Shown here: positions 8,843 to 17,576 of the stretch, piece by piece
How the letters are laid out: the number at the start of each line of letters is the position of its first letter
Position numbering within the stretch: position 1 is the first letter of the stretch
Made by a program: the position numbers and the translations under genes
The notes under the pieces: generated by a model
What the model was told of the DNA's origin: nothing
What the model saw: only the letters and a program-made list of their open reading frames with translations
Databases searched by the model: none
From: Flavobacteriaceae bacterium
Lineage (GTDB): Bacteria > Bacteroidota > Bacteroidia > Flavobacteriales > Flavobacteriaceae
Reading direction: 5' to 3'
DNA: 64,000 nucleotides
Assembly: GCA_002862705.1 (NCBI GenBank)
Contig: PKDU01000009.1
Span: 1 to 64,000, forward strand

Positions 8843-10564
8843 ATGATAAAAAAATGTACCCTACTTTTCACACTTGTGCTGCTGATAGCCTCCTGTGACA
8901 AAAAATTCAATGACATTGGCGCAGAAGTCCTGCCCACAAATCCGTTTGTTGGAAAAAAAGCCTATTATCCTGTTGGTGTCAAACACGCTTTAGTAGATGT
9001 TGTTCAAACCAACAATACCAGCCCTATGCAATTAGGGTTACGTGAAGACAAATTATTTGGAAATACGGCTACTGCCATTGTTTCACAACTAAATTTAAGT
9101 CAATACGCACCAAGTTTTGGCGCACTTTCAGCTCAAAGTGAAATTGACACTAGTTTTGATGAGGCAGAAACGGTGAACGATGTCTGGCTAGAAATCCCTT
9201 TTTTCACCAATCAGACTGACGCAGACGGCGATGGCTTGATTGCTATTTATGATATTGATGACACAGACCCAAACAGTGACTCTGACGGCGATGGCGTAAG
9301 TGATATTGATGAGAAAAATAACGGAACAGACCCCACCAATCCCGATACAGATGGCGATGGAACACCAGACGGAGAAGACACCGAAACAGTTAACCCCAAC
9401 CCAGACAAAAGACTTTATGATATAGACTCCTTGTTTGGAGACAGAGAAGCATCTTTTGATATTGAAATACACAAACTCAATTATTTTCTACGCCAACTGG
9501 ATCCGAACCAAAACTTTGAGCAAGGGCAAATTTATTACTCTGATTTTTCCGCTAGTATACACCAAGACCAGCCCCTGGCAAACGAAAATATCACCCTTGA
9601 CTTTAATGAAATTGTTAAGGACAGTGCCGATAATTTATCTCCGCGTATTCGTGTTCCGCTCAACAAGCAAATTTTCCAACAGCTTATTTTAGACAAAGAA
9701 GGCGATTCAGCGCTTGCTAGCTCAGAAGACTGGCGCGATTTTTTCCGTTCCATTTCAATTGAAACGAGCAACTTTAGCAGCCCGCTGCTCATGCTATTGG
9801 ATACCAACAGCATGGTCATACGCATTGATTATACCTACAAATCAGAAGTTGCCGATTCCGACCCAGTTGAAATAGAAGACAAGACAGACGAGTTCTTAAT
9901 AAACACACTTGGCAGCATACGCTTTAATACACTCACAAAAACAACTACCGCAGCTGCTGCGTTAAATGATATTGTGAGTGCTACGGTGCCTGACCAAATT
10001 GCCTTAAGCGGCGGATTGGGAATGGTTGCCGACATACAATTGTTTGAAGATAACGATGTTCTAGAAGATCTTAAAGGCAGACCGTGGTTGTTAAACGAAG
10101 CTAACCTCACATTCCATGTAGACAAGCAAGCCGTTGATGTTTATGGACATACGCTCCCAAACCGCTTGTACCTTTACAATGCCAATACCCTTGCCCCCAT
10201 CATTGACTTTGCTCAAGACGGCGTGGCAACCCCCTCCTTGGCTAAAATTGTTTATGGCGGCTTTTTGACTAATGAAGAAGAAGGCGACAAACAGTATTAC
10301 AAAGTTAGAATAACCAATTACCTTAAAAACATCATTTCCAACGACTCTATCAATGCTCCGCTGCGAGTTGCGCTAACCAATGTATTGCCCAATCAAACTG
10401 AAGTACCCATGGCCAAGGTCAATGCCGCAGACGTAGGTAAAATACCAACGGGATCTGTAACGACTCCAAAGTCGGGAGTTTTTGTTGGCCCTAATCCTTC
10501 AAACCCCGATCTTTTAGATTTGAAATTGCAGTTGGAAATTTTCTATACCGAGATCAACCAATAA
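8843..10564 (+). CDS. DUF4270 lipoprotein with inserted thrombospondin type 3-like repeats
   Basis: A 573-residue predicted lipoprotein. The signal peptide ends in a lipobox (LLIASC, Cys at residue 18), followed by DKKFNDIGAEVLP as in DUF4270 proteins. Residues about 128-185 carry an Asp-rich insert of the DxDGDGxxD type (DADGDGLIAIYD, DSDGDGVSDIDE, DTDGDGTPDGED), a pattern that binds calcium in thrombospondin type 3 and related repeats. The flanking DUF4270 sequence resumes at LYDIDSLFGD. It probably faces the periplasm or the cell surface. Function is unknown. It forms a likely operon with the upstream half-GT5 gene. Confidence 0.85.
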   Translation: MIKKCTLLFTLVLLIASCDKKFNDIGAEVLPTNPFVGKKAYYPVGVKHALVDVVQTNNTSPMQLGLREDKLFGNTATAIVSQLNLSQYAPSFGALSAQSEIDTSFDEAETVNDVWLEIPFFTNQTDADGDGLIAIYDIDDTDPNSDSDGDGVSDIDEKNNGTDPTNPDTDGDGTPDGEDTETVNPNPDKRLYDIDSLFGDREASFDIEIHKLNYFLRQLDPNQNFEQGQIYYSDFSASIHQDQPLANENITLDFNEIVKDSADNLSPRIRVPLNKQIFQQLILDKEGDSALASSEDWRDFFRSISIETSNFSSPLLMLLDTNSMVIRIDYTYKSEVADSDPVEIEDKTDEFLINTLGSIRFNTLTKTTTAAAALNDIVSATVPDQIALSGGLGMVADIQLFEDNDVLEDLKGRPWLLNEANLTFHVDKQAVDVYGHTLPNRLYLYNANTLAPIIDFAQDGVATPSLAKIVYGGFLTNEEEGDKQYYKVRITNYLKNIISNDSINAPLRVALTNVLPNQTEVPMAKVNAADVGKIPTGSVTTPKSGVFVGPNPSNPDLLDLKLQLEIFYTEINQ

Positions 10565-10616
10565 AAGAAGTACGTAATTAAGGGGTACGAATTGGTTGCT
10601 TATTTGTAACTTTAGG

Positions 10617-10904
10617 ATGCTTAAACTTACGGATATGCTACATGGACTCTTTATTTTAGCTTCAGTACTTACGGTTGTATTGGTATTTAACTTTTTTGCT
10701 ATTAAGGCCTTTAAACTTCCCGCCGCCAAACGCAAAAAATACCGTCAAATCGCCCTGGTTGTTTACGGATTTTTAATGTTGTGTATAGGGGTGATATTTT
10801 TAAAATCAGGTGAAAACCCGCTTTCTGGCTGGTTTTATGTGCTTTTTGGTATTGTTTTTCCGGTAGTTAGTTGGATGGAATACCGCACTAAAAAAAACTC
10901 ATAA
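10617..10904 (+). CDS. Small membrane protein of unknown function
   Basis: From the ATG at 10617 this is 95 residues; a second ATG at 10635 is also possible. Three hydrophobic stretches are visible: GLFILASVLTVVLVFNFF, IALVVYGFLMLCIGVIFL and GWFYVLFGIVFPVVS. A basic loop (KAFKLPAAKRKKYRQ) lies between the first two. I do not recognise a family. A near -7 box (TAACTTTA, 10607-10614) lies just ahead of the start. The stop overlaps the convergent rpoN stop by 6 bp. Confidence 0.7.
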   Translation: MLKLTDMLHGLFILASVLTVVLVFNFFAIKAFKLPAAKRKKYRQIALVVYGFLMLCIGVIFLKSGENPLSGWFYVLFGIVFPVVSWMEYRTKKNS

Positions 10905-12347
10905 CTCCTTACGAAGTCGCGCCACAGGAGCGCCGATCATTTCACGGTATTTGGCAACGGTGCGCCTAGCAATCGGATAGCCTTTATCATTCATGATTTT
11001 CATCAATTGCTCGTCTGTTAGGGGACTTGATTTTTCTTCTGCATCGATAACATCTCCCAATACTTTTTTCACTTCAATAGTGGAAATATCTTCTCCAGCC
11101 GAATTGGTAATACCTTCGGAGAAAAACCACTTTACCAGTTTTGTACCATAAGGGGTATCTACATATTTGCTGTTGGCAACTCGTGATACCGTAGAAATAT
11201 CCATGCCAATGCGGTCTGCAATATCCTTCAGTATCATGGGTTTGAGTTTTTGCTCATTTCCAGTTAGGAAGTATTCTTCTTGGAAATCCATGATGGTTTT
11301 CATGGTTTGGTGCAGGGTATTTTGGCGCTGCTTGATGGCATCAATAAACCAGCGTGCTGCATCTAGCTTTTGCTTGATAAACTGTACGGCTTTTTGCTGT
11401 TCTTTATTTTTCTTTGTGGCTTCTTTATAGCCAGACAACATATTGCGGTATTCGGAAGAAACGTGGAGCTCAGGGGCATTTCGGCCATTTAGCATCAGGT
11501 TTAATTGCCCGTCTATAAGCTGAATGGTAAAGTCAGGGACTATATGCGCATTTATTTTGGTGTTGCTGCCATAGGTTGCGCCAGGTTTTGGGTTTAGCTT
11601 TTCTATTTCCGACATGGCTGCCTTTAGGGCTTCATCATCGATGTTTAGGCGTTGCTTTATTTTGCTAAAGTGCTTTTTGCTAAAGGCATCAAAAAGGTCT
11701 TTGATAAGCAAGATAGCATGGTCAACGGCTGTGCTTTGTGCTTTCCGGTTGAGCTGAATCAACAAGCAATCTTGTAAATTAAGTGCGCCTACACCAGGCG
11801 GATCAAGCTGTTGTACATCATCCAGTATTTTTCGCACCGAGTCTTCGTTGGTGTAGATGTTTTCGGTAAATGCCAAGTCATCAACAATATCAATCAGTTC
11901 ACGCCTGATGTAGCCACTGCTGTCAATGCTGCCAACCAAAAAAGCGGCAATGCGGTATTCTTCCTCATTAAAAGTAAAGGTGTCTAGCTGCGCCATGAGC
12001 TGTTGGTGAAAACTGATACCTGCGGCATAGGGCACATGTTTGTCTTCGTCGTCTGCACTGTAGTTTTGACTGCGTAGGCGGTATTCTGGTATTTCATCAT
12101 CGCTTAAGTAGGCGTCAACATCAATGTCATCGGCTTCAATCACATCTCCACGATCTTCTTCGGAATTGCTAAACTCGTCTTGGTTGTCTTCTTTTTCTTT
12201 TCCAGATGCCAATGCAGGGTTTTCCTCAATTTCGCGGAGTATCTGCTGCTCAAAAGACTGTATGGGCAACTGTATCAACTTCATGAGTTGAATTTGCTGT
12301 GGCGATAGCTTTTGCGAAAGCTTAAATTGAAGATGTTGTTTTAGCAT
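10899..12347 (-). CDS. rpoN: RNA polymerase sigma-54 factor
   Basis: Alternative sigma factor that needs AAA+ activators. The 482-residue protein shows region I rich in Gln and Leu (KLSQKLSPQQIQLMKLIQLP), an acidic region II (residues about 50-90) and the core-binding region III. A helix-turn-helix follows (DRIGMDISTVSRVANSKYVDTPYG), and the diagnostic RpoN box ARRTVAKYRE is near the C-terminus. It is the promoter-distal gene of the minus-strand translation block and lies 48 bp after asnS. No bacterial enhancer-binding protein is in the window. Confidence 0.97.
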   Translation of the reverse strand: MLKQHLQFKLSQKLSPQQIQLMKLIQLPIQSFEQQILREIEENPALASGKEKEDNQDEFSNSEEDRGDVIEADDIDVDAYLSDDEIPEYRLRSQNYSADDEDKHVPYAAGISFHQQLMAQLDTFTFNEEEYRIAAFLVGSIDSSGYIRRELIDIVDDLAFTENIYTNEDSVRKILDDVQQLDPPGVGALNLQDCLLIQLNRKAQSTAVDHAILLIKDLFDAFSKKHFSKIKQRLNIDDEALKAAMSEIEKLNPKPGATYGSNTKINAHIVPDFTIQLIDGQLNLMLNGRNAPELHVSSEYRNMLSGYKEATKKNKEQQKAVQFIKQKLDAARWFIDAIKQRQNTLHQTMKTIMDFQEEYFLTGNEQKLKPMILKDIADRIGMDISTVSRVANSKYVDTPYGTKLVKWFFSEGITNSAGEDISTIEVKKVLGDVIDAEEKSSPLTDEQLMKIMNDKGYPIARRTVAKYREMIGAPVARLRKEL

Positions 12348-12395
12348 GAATTATGTTTGGGTATTTAAATGTACGAAAAACCCACGCATTGTTCC

Positions 12396-13796
12396 CTAAA
12401 ACTCGGCACTTAGGGGCGTTCTTGGATAAGGAATTACGTCTCTGATGTTTGACATCCCTGTTGTGTAAAGTACCAAACGCTCAAACCCAAGACCAAAACC
12501 GGCGTGTTCGGCAGTTCCAAAACGGCGTAAGTCTGTATACCACCAAAGTTCTTTTTCGTCTATGTCCATGGCTTTCATGCGTTCAACAAGCTTGTCTAAA
12601 CGCTCTTCACGCTGCGAGCCGCCTACCATTTCACCAACACCTGGGAACAGTACGTCCATGGCACGAACCGTTTTACCGTCGTCGTTCATGCGCATGTAAA
12701 AGGCTTTTATTTCCGCTGGATAGTCAAAGAGGATCACTGGACTGGTGAAGTGTTTTTCTACCAGATAGCGTTCGTGTTCGCTTTGTAAGTCGATGCCCCA
12801 ACCGTCTACGGGATATTTGAATTTCTTCTTTTTGTTGGGCTTGGAGTTTCTAAGGATGTCAACAGCTTCAGTATAGGATACTCTTTTGAATTCGTTTTGT
12901 GTGACAAACTGAAGTCTTTCCAAAAGCCCCATGGGACTGCGTTCTATTTGTGGCTTTTTGGCTTCTTCTTGTGCAAACCTTTGGTCTAAAAAGCTCAGGT
13001 CTTCTTTGCAGTGTTCAAGGACATACGCCAAAACTGACTTGATAAAGTCTTCGGCCAAATCCATATTGTCGTCTAAATCGTTAAAAGCCACTTCTGGTTC
13101 AATCATCCAAAATTCAGCCAAGTGGCGCGAGGTATTGGAGTTCTCTGCACGGAAAGTAGGACCAAAAGTATATACCTTTCCTAGCCCCATGGCATAGGTT
13201 TCTGCTTCGAGCTGACCCGAGACGGTTAGGTTGGTTTCCTTGCCAAAAAAATCAGGCTTGTCATCTGCTTGCTCTGGGTCTTTAGTGGTTACCCGAAACA
13301 TTTCGCCTGCCCCTTCGGCATCACTTCCCGTAATGATGGGTGTGTGTACTTGATAGAAACCATTCTGGGTAAAATATTGATGCACGGCAAACGACAGGGC
13401 CGCACGCACACGCATCACAGCAGCAAATGTGTTGGTGCGTATGCGTAGATGCGCTTTTTCTCTTAAGAATTCGAGCGAGTGCTTTTTGGGTTGTATGGGA
13501 TATTCATCTGGATTGGAAGTGCCTAGAATGCTAAGGTTACTCACTTGAATCTCAAATTTTTGGCCTTTCCCTTGGCTTTCGACCAAGGTGCCCGTAATTT
13601 CAACTGCCGCACCCGTATTTATTTCCGCCAGCACGTCTTCTGACATTTGCTCAAAATCCACAACACATTGCATATTGGCCAGACAAGAGCCATCGTTGAG
13701 GGCAATAAATCGGTTGGCGCGAAAAGTGCGCACCCAACCACGAACGCATACCTCTTGATTGAGTTGATCTCCTAAAAAAAGCTGGCGAATATCCAT
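12396..13796 (-). CDS. asnS: Asparaginyl-tRNA synthetase
   Basis: Class II synthetase charging tRNA-Asn. The 466-residue protein has an N-terminal OB-fold anticodon domain (VCVRGWVRTFRANRFIALND). Motif 2 is TFRAENSNTSRHLAEFWMIEPE and motif 3 is GFGLGFERLVLY near the C-terminus. The TPIITGSDAEGAGEMF and SGQLEAETYAMGLGKVYTFG segments are those of AsnRS, not AspRS. It has its own -7 box and lies between the MMPL exporter gene and rpoN. Confidence 0.97.
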   Translation of the reverse strand: MDIRQLFLGDQLNQEVCVRGWVRTFRANRFIALNDGSCLANMQCVVDFEQMSEDVLAEINTGAAVEITGTLVESQGKGQKFEIQVSNLSILGTSNPDEYPIQPKKHSLEFLREKAHLRIRTNTFAAVMRVRAALSFAVHQYFTQNGFYQVHTPIITGSDAEGAGEMFRVTTKDPEQADDKPDFFGKETNLTVSGQLEAETYAMGLGKVYTFGPTFRAENSNTSRHLAEFWMIEPEVAFNDLDDNMDLAEDFIKSVLAYVLEHCKEDLSFLDQRFAQEEAKKPQIERSPMGLLERLQFVTQNEFKRVSYTEAVDILRNSKPNKKKKFKYPVDGWGIDLQSEHERYLVEKHFTSPVILFDYPAEIKAFYMRMNDDGKTVRAMDVLFPGVGEMVGGSQREERLDKLVERMKAMDIDEKELWWYTDLRRFGTAEHAGFGLGFERLVLYTTGMSNIRDVIPYPRTPLSAEF

Positions 13797-13816
13797 ATAG
13801 TGTTTTAAAACAGCAA

Positions 13817-13824
13817 CAAATATA
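13817..13824 (-). promoter_or_regulatory. -7 box of asnS
   Basis: TATATTTG on the minus strand, 20 nt before the asnS ATG, is an exact TAnnTTTG match. No TTG is found at the usual -33 spacing, so this rests on the -7 box alone. Confidence 0.45.
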
Positions 13825-13830
13825 GCGCAA

Positions 13831-16215
13831 TTATTCTGCTTCTTTCTCGGGCAAAATTTGAAATTTGGGTTCTTTTAATGTGTTCTTGTTTGCAATCTTC
13901 TTTTCTAGCGAAAGCAACAATGACGGCAATAGAATAAGATTGGCCAACATGGCAAACAACAGCGTAGCCGAAACCAATCCGCCCAGTGCTACCGTACCGC
14001 CGTAACTGGAAATCATAAACACAGAAAACCCAAACAACAATACTATGGAGGTGTAGAACATGCTAACGCCTGTTTCGTGCAAGGCACTATAAACTGCTTT
14101 TTTAATGTTCCAGCGGGTCGCTTTGAGCTCTTGGCGATACTTCACCAAAAAGTGGATGGTGTCATCAACCGATATACCAAAGGCAACACTAAACACCAAA
14201 ATGGTAGAGGGTTTTATGGCAATGCCCAAAAAGCCCATCATGCCCGCTGTTAGGATGAGCGGGATAACGTTGGGCAGCAACGAAATAAGAATCATGCGGA
14301 ACGAACGGAACATATACGCCATAAACAACGCAATCAACAAAATGGCAAGCCCCAAAGAAACAACCAAGTTACGAACTAAAAAGCGCGTTCCTTTGAGATA
14401 GCCCAGGGCTTTTCCAGTGATGGAAACATTAAATCGGTCAGCGGCAAAATGCTTGTCTATGCTCTTTTTCACTTCCATTTCAATGGCTTCCATACGTTCT
14501 GTAGTAACGTCTTGCAGCATAACGGTTATGCGCGCAAATTGCCCTGTTGGGTCTACCAAGCTTTTAAGGAAATTCACTTCTCCTTTTAGGTTTTTAGCGT
14601 GTGCTCTAATAAAATTGTCTTGCTGTCTTGTTGGCAATTGAAAGTACTTGGGATTCCCATTGTAATACGACTGTTTTAAATACTTTGCCACGGAGACAGC
14701 CGAAACGGGGCTGGAGAGCTCGGGAATTTCTAGCAAATCGCTTTCTAGTTTATTCATGCGATTAAGTGTGCTTAGGCGTGTTGCGCCATTTGCCCGCTTG
14801 GTATCTATCATGATTTCAATGGGCATAACTCCTTTAAAATGGGTTTCAAAGAACCGAATATCTTGATAGAAATCTGCTTTTTTGGGCATGTCGTCAATGA
14901 TGGTTCCCGACAACCGAATCTCATAAATTCCAACGATGCTAAGCATCAGGGCAAAAACCGAAATAAAATAAACGGACACCCTTCGATGCTTTACCATACG
15001 TTCCATCCAATTGATAAAACCAGACATCCATTCTCTATTAAGGTGCTCCAAATGTTTTTTATTTGGAATGGACATAAAGCTGTAAATGATGGGAATCATC
15101 AACAAAGACAGCAAGAATATCATCATGATGTTTATGGAAGCTACGATACCAAACTCGCGCAATAAACTGCTGTTGGTAAGTGTAAAAGTTGCAAAACCAC
15201 ATGCCGTAGTCATGTTGGTCATCAGCGTAGCGTTACCAACTTTGGAGATAACACGCTGAAGCGAGCGCGCCTGATTTCCGTGTTTCTTAATTTCGTTTTG
15301 ATATTTATTGATTAAGAAAATGCAATTGGGTACACCAATGACAATGATGATGGGCGGAATAAGTGCCGTGAGTACGGTAATTTCAAAGCCCAATAATCCG
15401 ATAATCCCAAAGGCCCACATGACCCCAATCACCACGATGGACATGGAGATAAACGTAGCCCTGTATGACCTAAAGAAAAAGAAGAAAATAAGGGTGGTTA
15501 CTAGCGTGGCCATAAGTACAAACAACCCTATTTCGTCCAAGATCATTTTGGCATTTAGGGTACGTATGTATGGCATGCCCGACACGCGGACATCAAGCCC
15601 CGTTTGTTTTTCAAATGCGGCAACGTTATCTGCAAGCAAGTTGTCTACAAATTGCTGACGTTCCCCGCTATTGACCACTGCTGTTTTTAGGTAAATTGCT
15701 GTTTGAATAACCCCCGTTTCTTGATTAAAAAGAAGGCCGTCATAAAGCGGTTGTTGTTTATAGAGCCATTCTTTTAGGGCGCTTGCTTCTGCTTGGGTCT
15801 TGGGTCGTTGGTATGGCAAGGGTGCAACCTCAAAGACTTTTTTTCTATCGTTGCGTTTGAGTTGGGTAAGCCTACTTATATCAACCACATTTTCGGTACT
15901 GGGAGATGCCACCAAACTATCCCCTAGCGCAGCCCATGCGGCTAATTTTTCAGGCTCAAAAAATGCCTCGTCTTGCACGGCAAGTACGATCAGGTTTCCT
16001 TCTTCCCCAAAGCGATCTAGGAATTCCTGATAAAAGGTATTAAACGGATGATTGTCGGGGAGTAGGTTGGCTTCAGTAAAGCTAAAACGGATGTTGCTCC
16101 ACTGTGTGGAGAGCAAAAATGTTGTACCCAAGATGGCCAACAAAAAAACAATACGATTGCGGAGGATAAGTCGCGCCACGCTTTCCCAAAAGCGTGTGTT
16201 AATCCATTTTATCAT
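13831..16215 (-). CDS. RND/MMPL-family exporter (SSD-type)
   Basis: A 794-residue inner-membrane protein with the two-fold RND layout. A first transmembrane helix is near residue 22, a large periplasmic loop spans about 45-225 and a five-helix bundle about 225-405. A second single helix lies near 415, a second loop spans about 440-620 and a second bundle about 625-775. The proton-relay-region motif GISVDDTIHFLVKYRQE is visible in the second bundle. This resembles the MMPL/predicted exporter class rather than tripartite drug pumps; no membrane-fusion partner is adjacent. Substrate unknown; lipid or hopanoid transport is a possibility by family. It lies 24 bp after frr. Confidence 0.88.
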   Translation of the reverse strand: MIKWINTRFWESVARLILRNRIVFLLAILGTTFLLSTQWSNIRFSFTEANLLPDNHPFNTFYQEFLDRFGEEGNLIVLAVQDEAFFEPEKLAAWAALGDSLVASPSTENVVDISRLTQLKRNDRKKVFEVAPLPYQRPKTQAEASALKEWLYKQQPLYDGLLFNQETGVIQTAIYLKTAVVNSGERQQFVDNLLADNVAAFEKQTGLDVRVSGMPYIRTLNAKMILDEIGLFVLMATLVTTLIFFFFFRSYRATFISMSIVVIGVMWAFGIIGLLGFEITVLTALIPPIIIVIGVPNCIFLINKYQNEIKKHGNQARSLQRVISKVGNATLMTNMTTACGFATFTLTNSSLLREFGIVASINIMMIFLLSLLMIPIIYSFMSIPNKKHLEHLNREWMSGFINWMERMVKHRRVSVYFISVFALMLSIVGIYEIRLSGTIIDDMPKKADFYQDIRFFETHFKGVMPIEIMIDTKRANGATRLSTLNRMNKLESDLLEIPELSSPVSAVSVAKYLKQSYYNGNPKYFQLPTRQQDNFIRAHAKNLKGEVNFLKSLVDPTGQFARITVMLQDVTTERMEAIEMEVKKSIDKHFAADRFNVSITGKALGYLKGTRFLVRNLVVSLGLAILLIALFMAYMFRSFRMILISLLPNVIPLILTAGMMGFLGIAIKPSTILVFSVAFGISVDDTIHFLVKYRQELKATRWNIKKAVYSALHETGVSMFYTSIVLLFGFSVFMISSYGGTVALGGLVSATLLFAMLANLILLPSLLLSLEKKIANKNTLKEPKFQILPEKEAE

Positions 16216-16239
16216 AGCAACGATGTGTTCATGAACTGC

Positions 16240-16791
16240 TTACACAGTCATGATTTCTTTTTCTTTTATCTGATACCTATCGTCTATTAGGGCGATAAAT
16301 TTATCAGTAGCTTCCTGAACATCAACTTCAGCATTTTTAAGTTCATCTTCAGAGAGTTCAAGTTTTTTCAGTTCTGCATTGGCCTCTTTTCGCGCACTGC
16401 GCACTCCGACTTTGGCGTGTTCTGCCTCTGCCTTGGCGAGTTTTACCAATTCTCGGCGGCGCTCTTCAGTTAGCGGTGGAATACTGATGATCACCGACTC
16501 TCCGTTGTTCATGGGGTTAAAACCCAAATTGGCCACCATAATGGCTTTTTCAATCTCGGGGATAAGTGCTTTTTCCCAAGGCTGAACAGAAAGGGTTTGG
16601 GCATCAGGGGTGTTTACGTTGGCCACTTGATTAAGGGGTGTTTGTGTTCCGTAATAATCTACTTTTACGGTTGATAGCATCACAGGATTGGCCTTACCGG
16701 CACGAATATTAATGAACGACTTGTCTAAGTGTTCTAGGGCTTTGTTCATGGCTTCTTCAGCCATTTCCAAAATAAGATTTAATTCTTCCAT
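16240..16791 (-). CDS. frr: Ribosome recycling factor
   Basis: Splits post-termination ribosomes together with EF-G. The 183-residue length is close to the usual 185. Signature segments are NIRAGKANPVMLSTVKVDYYGTQ, TLSVQPWEKALIPEIEKAI, and IPPLTEERRRELVKLAKAEAE. It lies 3 bp after pyrH on the same strand, the classical rpsB-tsf-pyrH-frr order, interrupted here only by the carboxypeptidase-regulatory-domain gene. Confidence 0.98.
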   Translation of the reverse strand: MEELNLILEMAEEAMNKALEHLDKSFINIRAGKANPVMLSTVKVDYYGTQTPLNQVANVNTPDAQTLSVQPWEKALIPEIEKAIMVANLGFNPMNNGESVIISIPPLTEERRRELVKLAKAEAEHAKVGVRSARKEANAELKKLELSEDELKNAEVDVQEATDKFIALIDDRYQIKEKEIMTV

Positions 16792-16794
16792 GAT

Positions 16795-17502
16795 TTAAAG
16801 ATTTACCAATGTTCCAATGGCTTCGCCCATAACTACTTTTTTGAGGTTCCCCGGTTTGTTCATGTCAAAAACAACAATGGGCAGCTCGTTTTCTTGACTT
16901 AGTGTAAAGGCAGTGGAGTCCATAACCTTTAAGCCCTTGCTTAGCACGTCTTTAAAGGAAATGTTGTCAAATTTTTCAGCGGACTTGTCTTTTTCTGGAT
17001 CTGCCGTATAGATACCATCCACACGGGTTCCTTTTAGGATTACGTCGGCATTTACTTCAATGGCACGTAATACGGCTGCCGAGTCTGTCGTAAAAAATGG
17101 ATTTCCAGTACCTGCACCAAAGATGACCACACGTCCTTTTTCGAGGTGGCGTACGGCTCTTCGTTTGATATAAGGTTCTGCTATTGCTTCAATTTTGATG
17201 GCGGTTTGTAGCCGGGTGGGCACTTCTGCATCTTCGAGAGCACTTTGCAGTGCCATCCCGTTGATACAGGTGGCAAGCATGCCCATATAATCGCCTTGTA
17301 CGCGATCCATACCGTTACTGGCAGCTGCAACGCCCCTAAATATGTTTCCTCCTCCAATGACAATAGCAACTTCTACGCCTAGCGTAACGATCTCTTTAAT
17401 GTCCTGGGCATATTCGCTTAAGCGTTTTGGGTCAATACCGTGGGTGCGCGCTCCCATGAGTGCTTCGCCGCTTAGCTTTAAAAGTATTCGTTTGTATGGC
17501 AT
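16795..17502 (-). CDS. pyrH: Uridylate kinase
   Basis: Phosphorylates UMP to UDP; amino-acid-kinase fold, hexameric in bacteria. The 235-residue protein opens with [15 protein letters not shown]. It also has the [16 protein letters not shown] glycine loop and the [20 protein letters not shown] substrate loop typical of PyrH. It is tightly coupled to frr. An exact -7 box 14 nt upstream suggests its own promoter. Confidence 0.98.
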   Translation of the reverse strand: MPYKRILLKLSGEALMGARTHGIDPKRLSEYAQDIKEIVTLGVEVAIVIGGGNIFRGVAAASNGMDRVQGDYMGMLATCINGMALQSALEDAEVPTRLQTAIKIEAIAEPYIKRRAVRHLEKGRVVIFGAGTGNPFFTTDSAAVLRAIEVNADVILKGTRVDGIYTADPEKDKSAEKFDNISFKDVLSKGLKVMDSTAFTLSQENELPIVVFDMNKPGNLKKVVMGEAIGTLVNL

Positions 17503-17516
17503 GGAGTGTGTTTATG

Positions 17517-17524
17517 CAAATATA
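17517..17524 (-). promoter_or_regulatory. -7 box of pyrH-frr
   Basis: TATATTTG on the minus strand, an exact TAnnTTTG match 14 nt before the pyrH ATG. No TTG is at the standard -33 spacing. Confidence 0.4.
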
Positions 17525-17528
17525 AGAA

Positions 17529-17564
17529 GTTCGGGGGGATACACCGAGCTGTCTGCACCCGAAC
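17529..17564 (-). terminator. Possible terminator hairpin upstream of pyrH
   Basis: GTTCGGG (17529-17535) pairs with CCCGAAC (17558-17564) across a 22-nt loop, just after the stop of the 17577-19001 gene. No clean U-run follows in the minus direction, so termination is uncertain. Confidence 0.3.
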
Positions 17565-17576
17565 CCAATAAAATCC

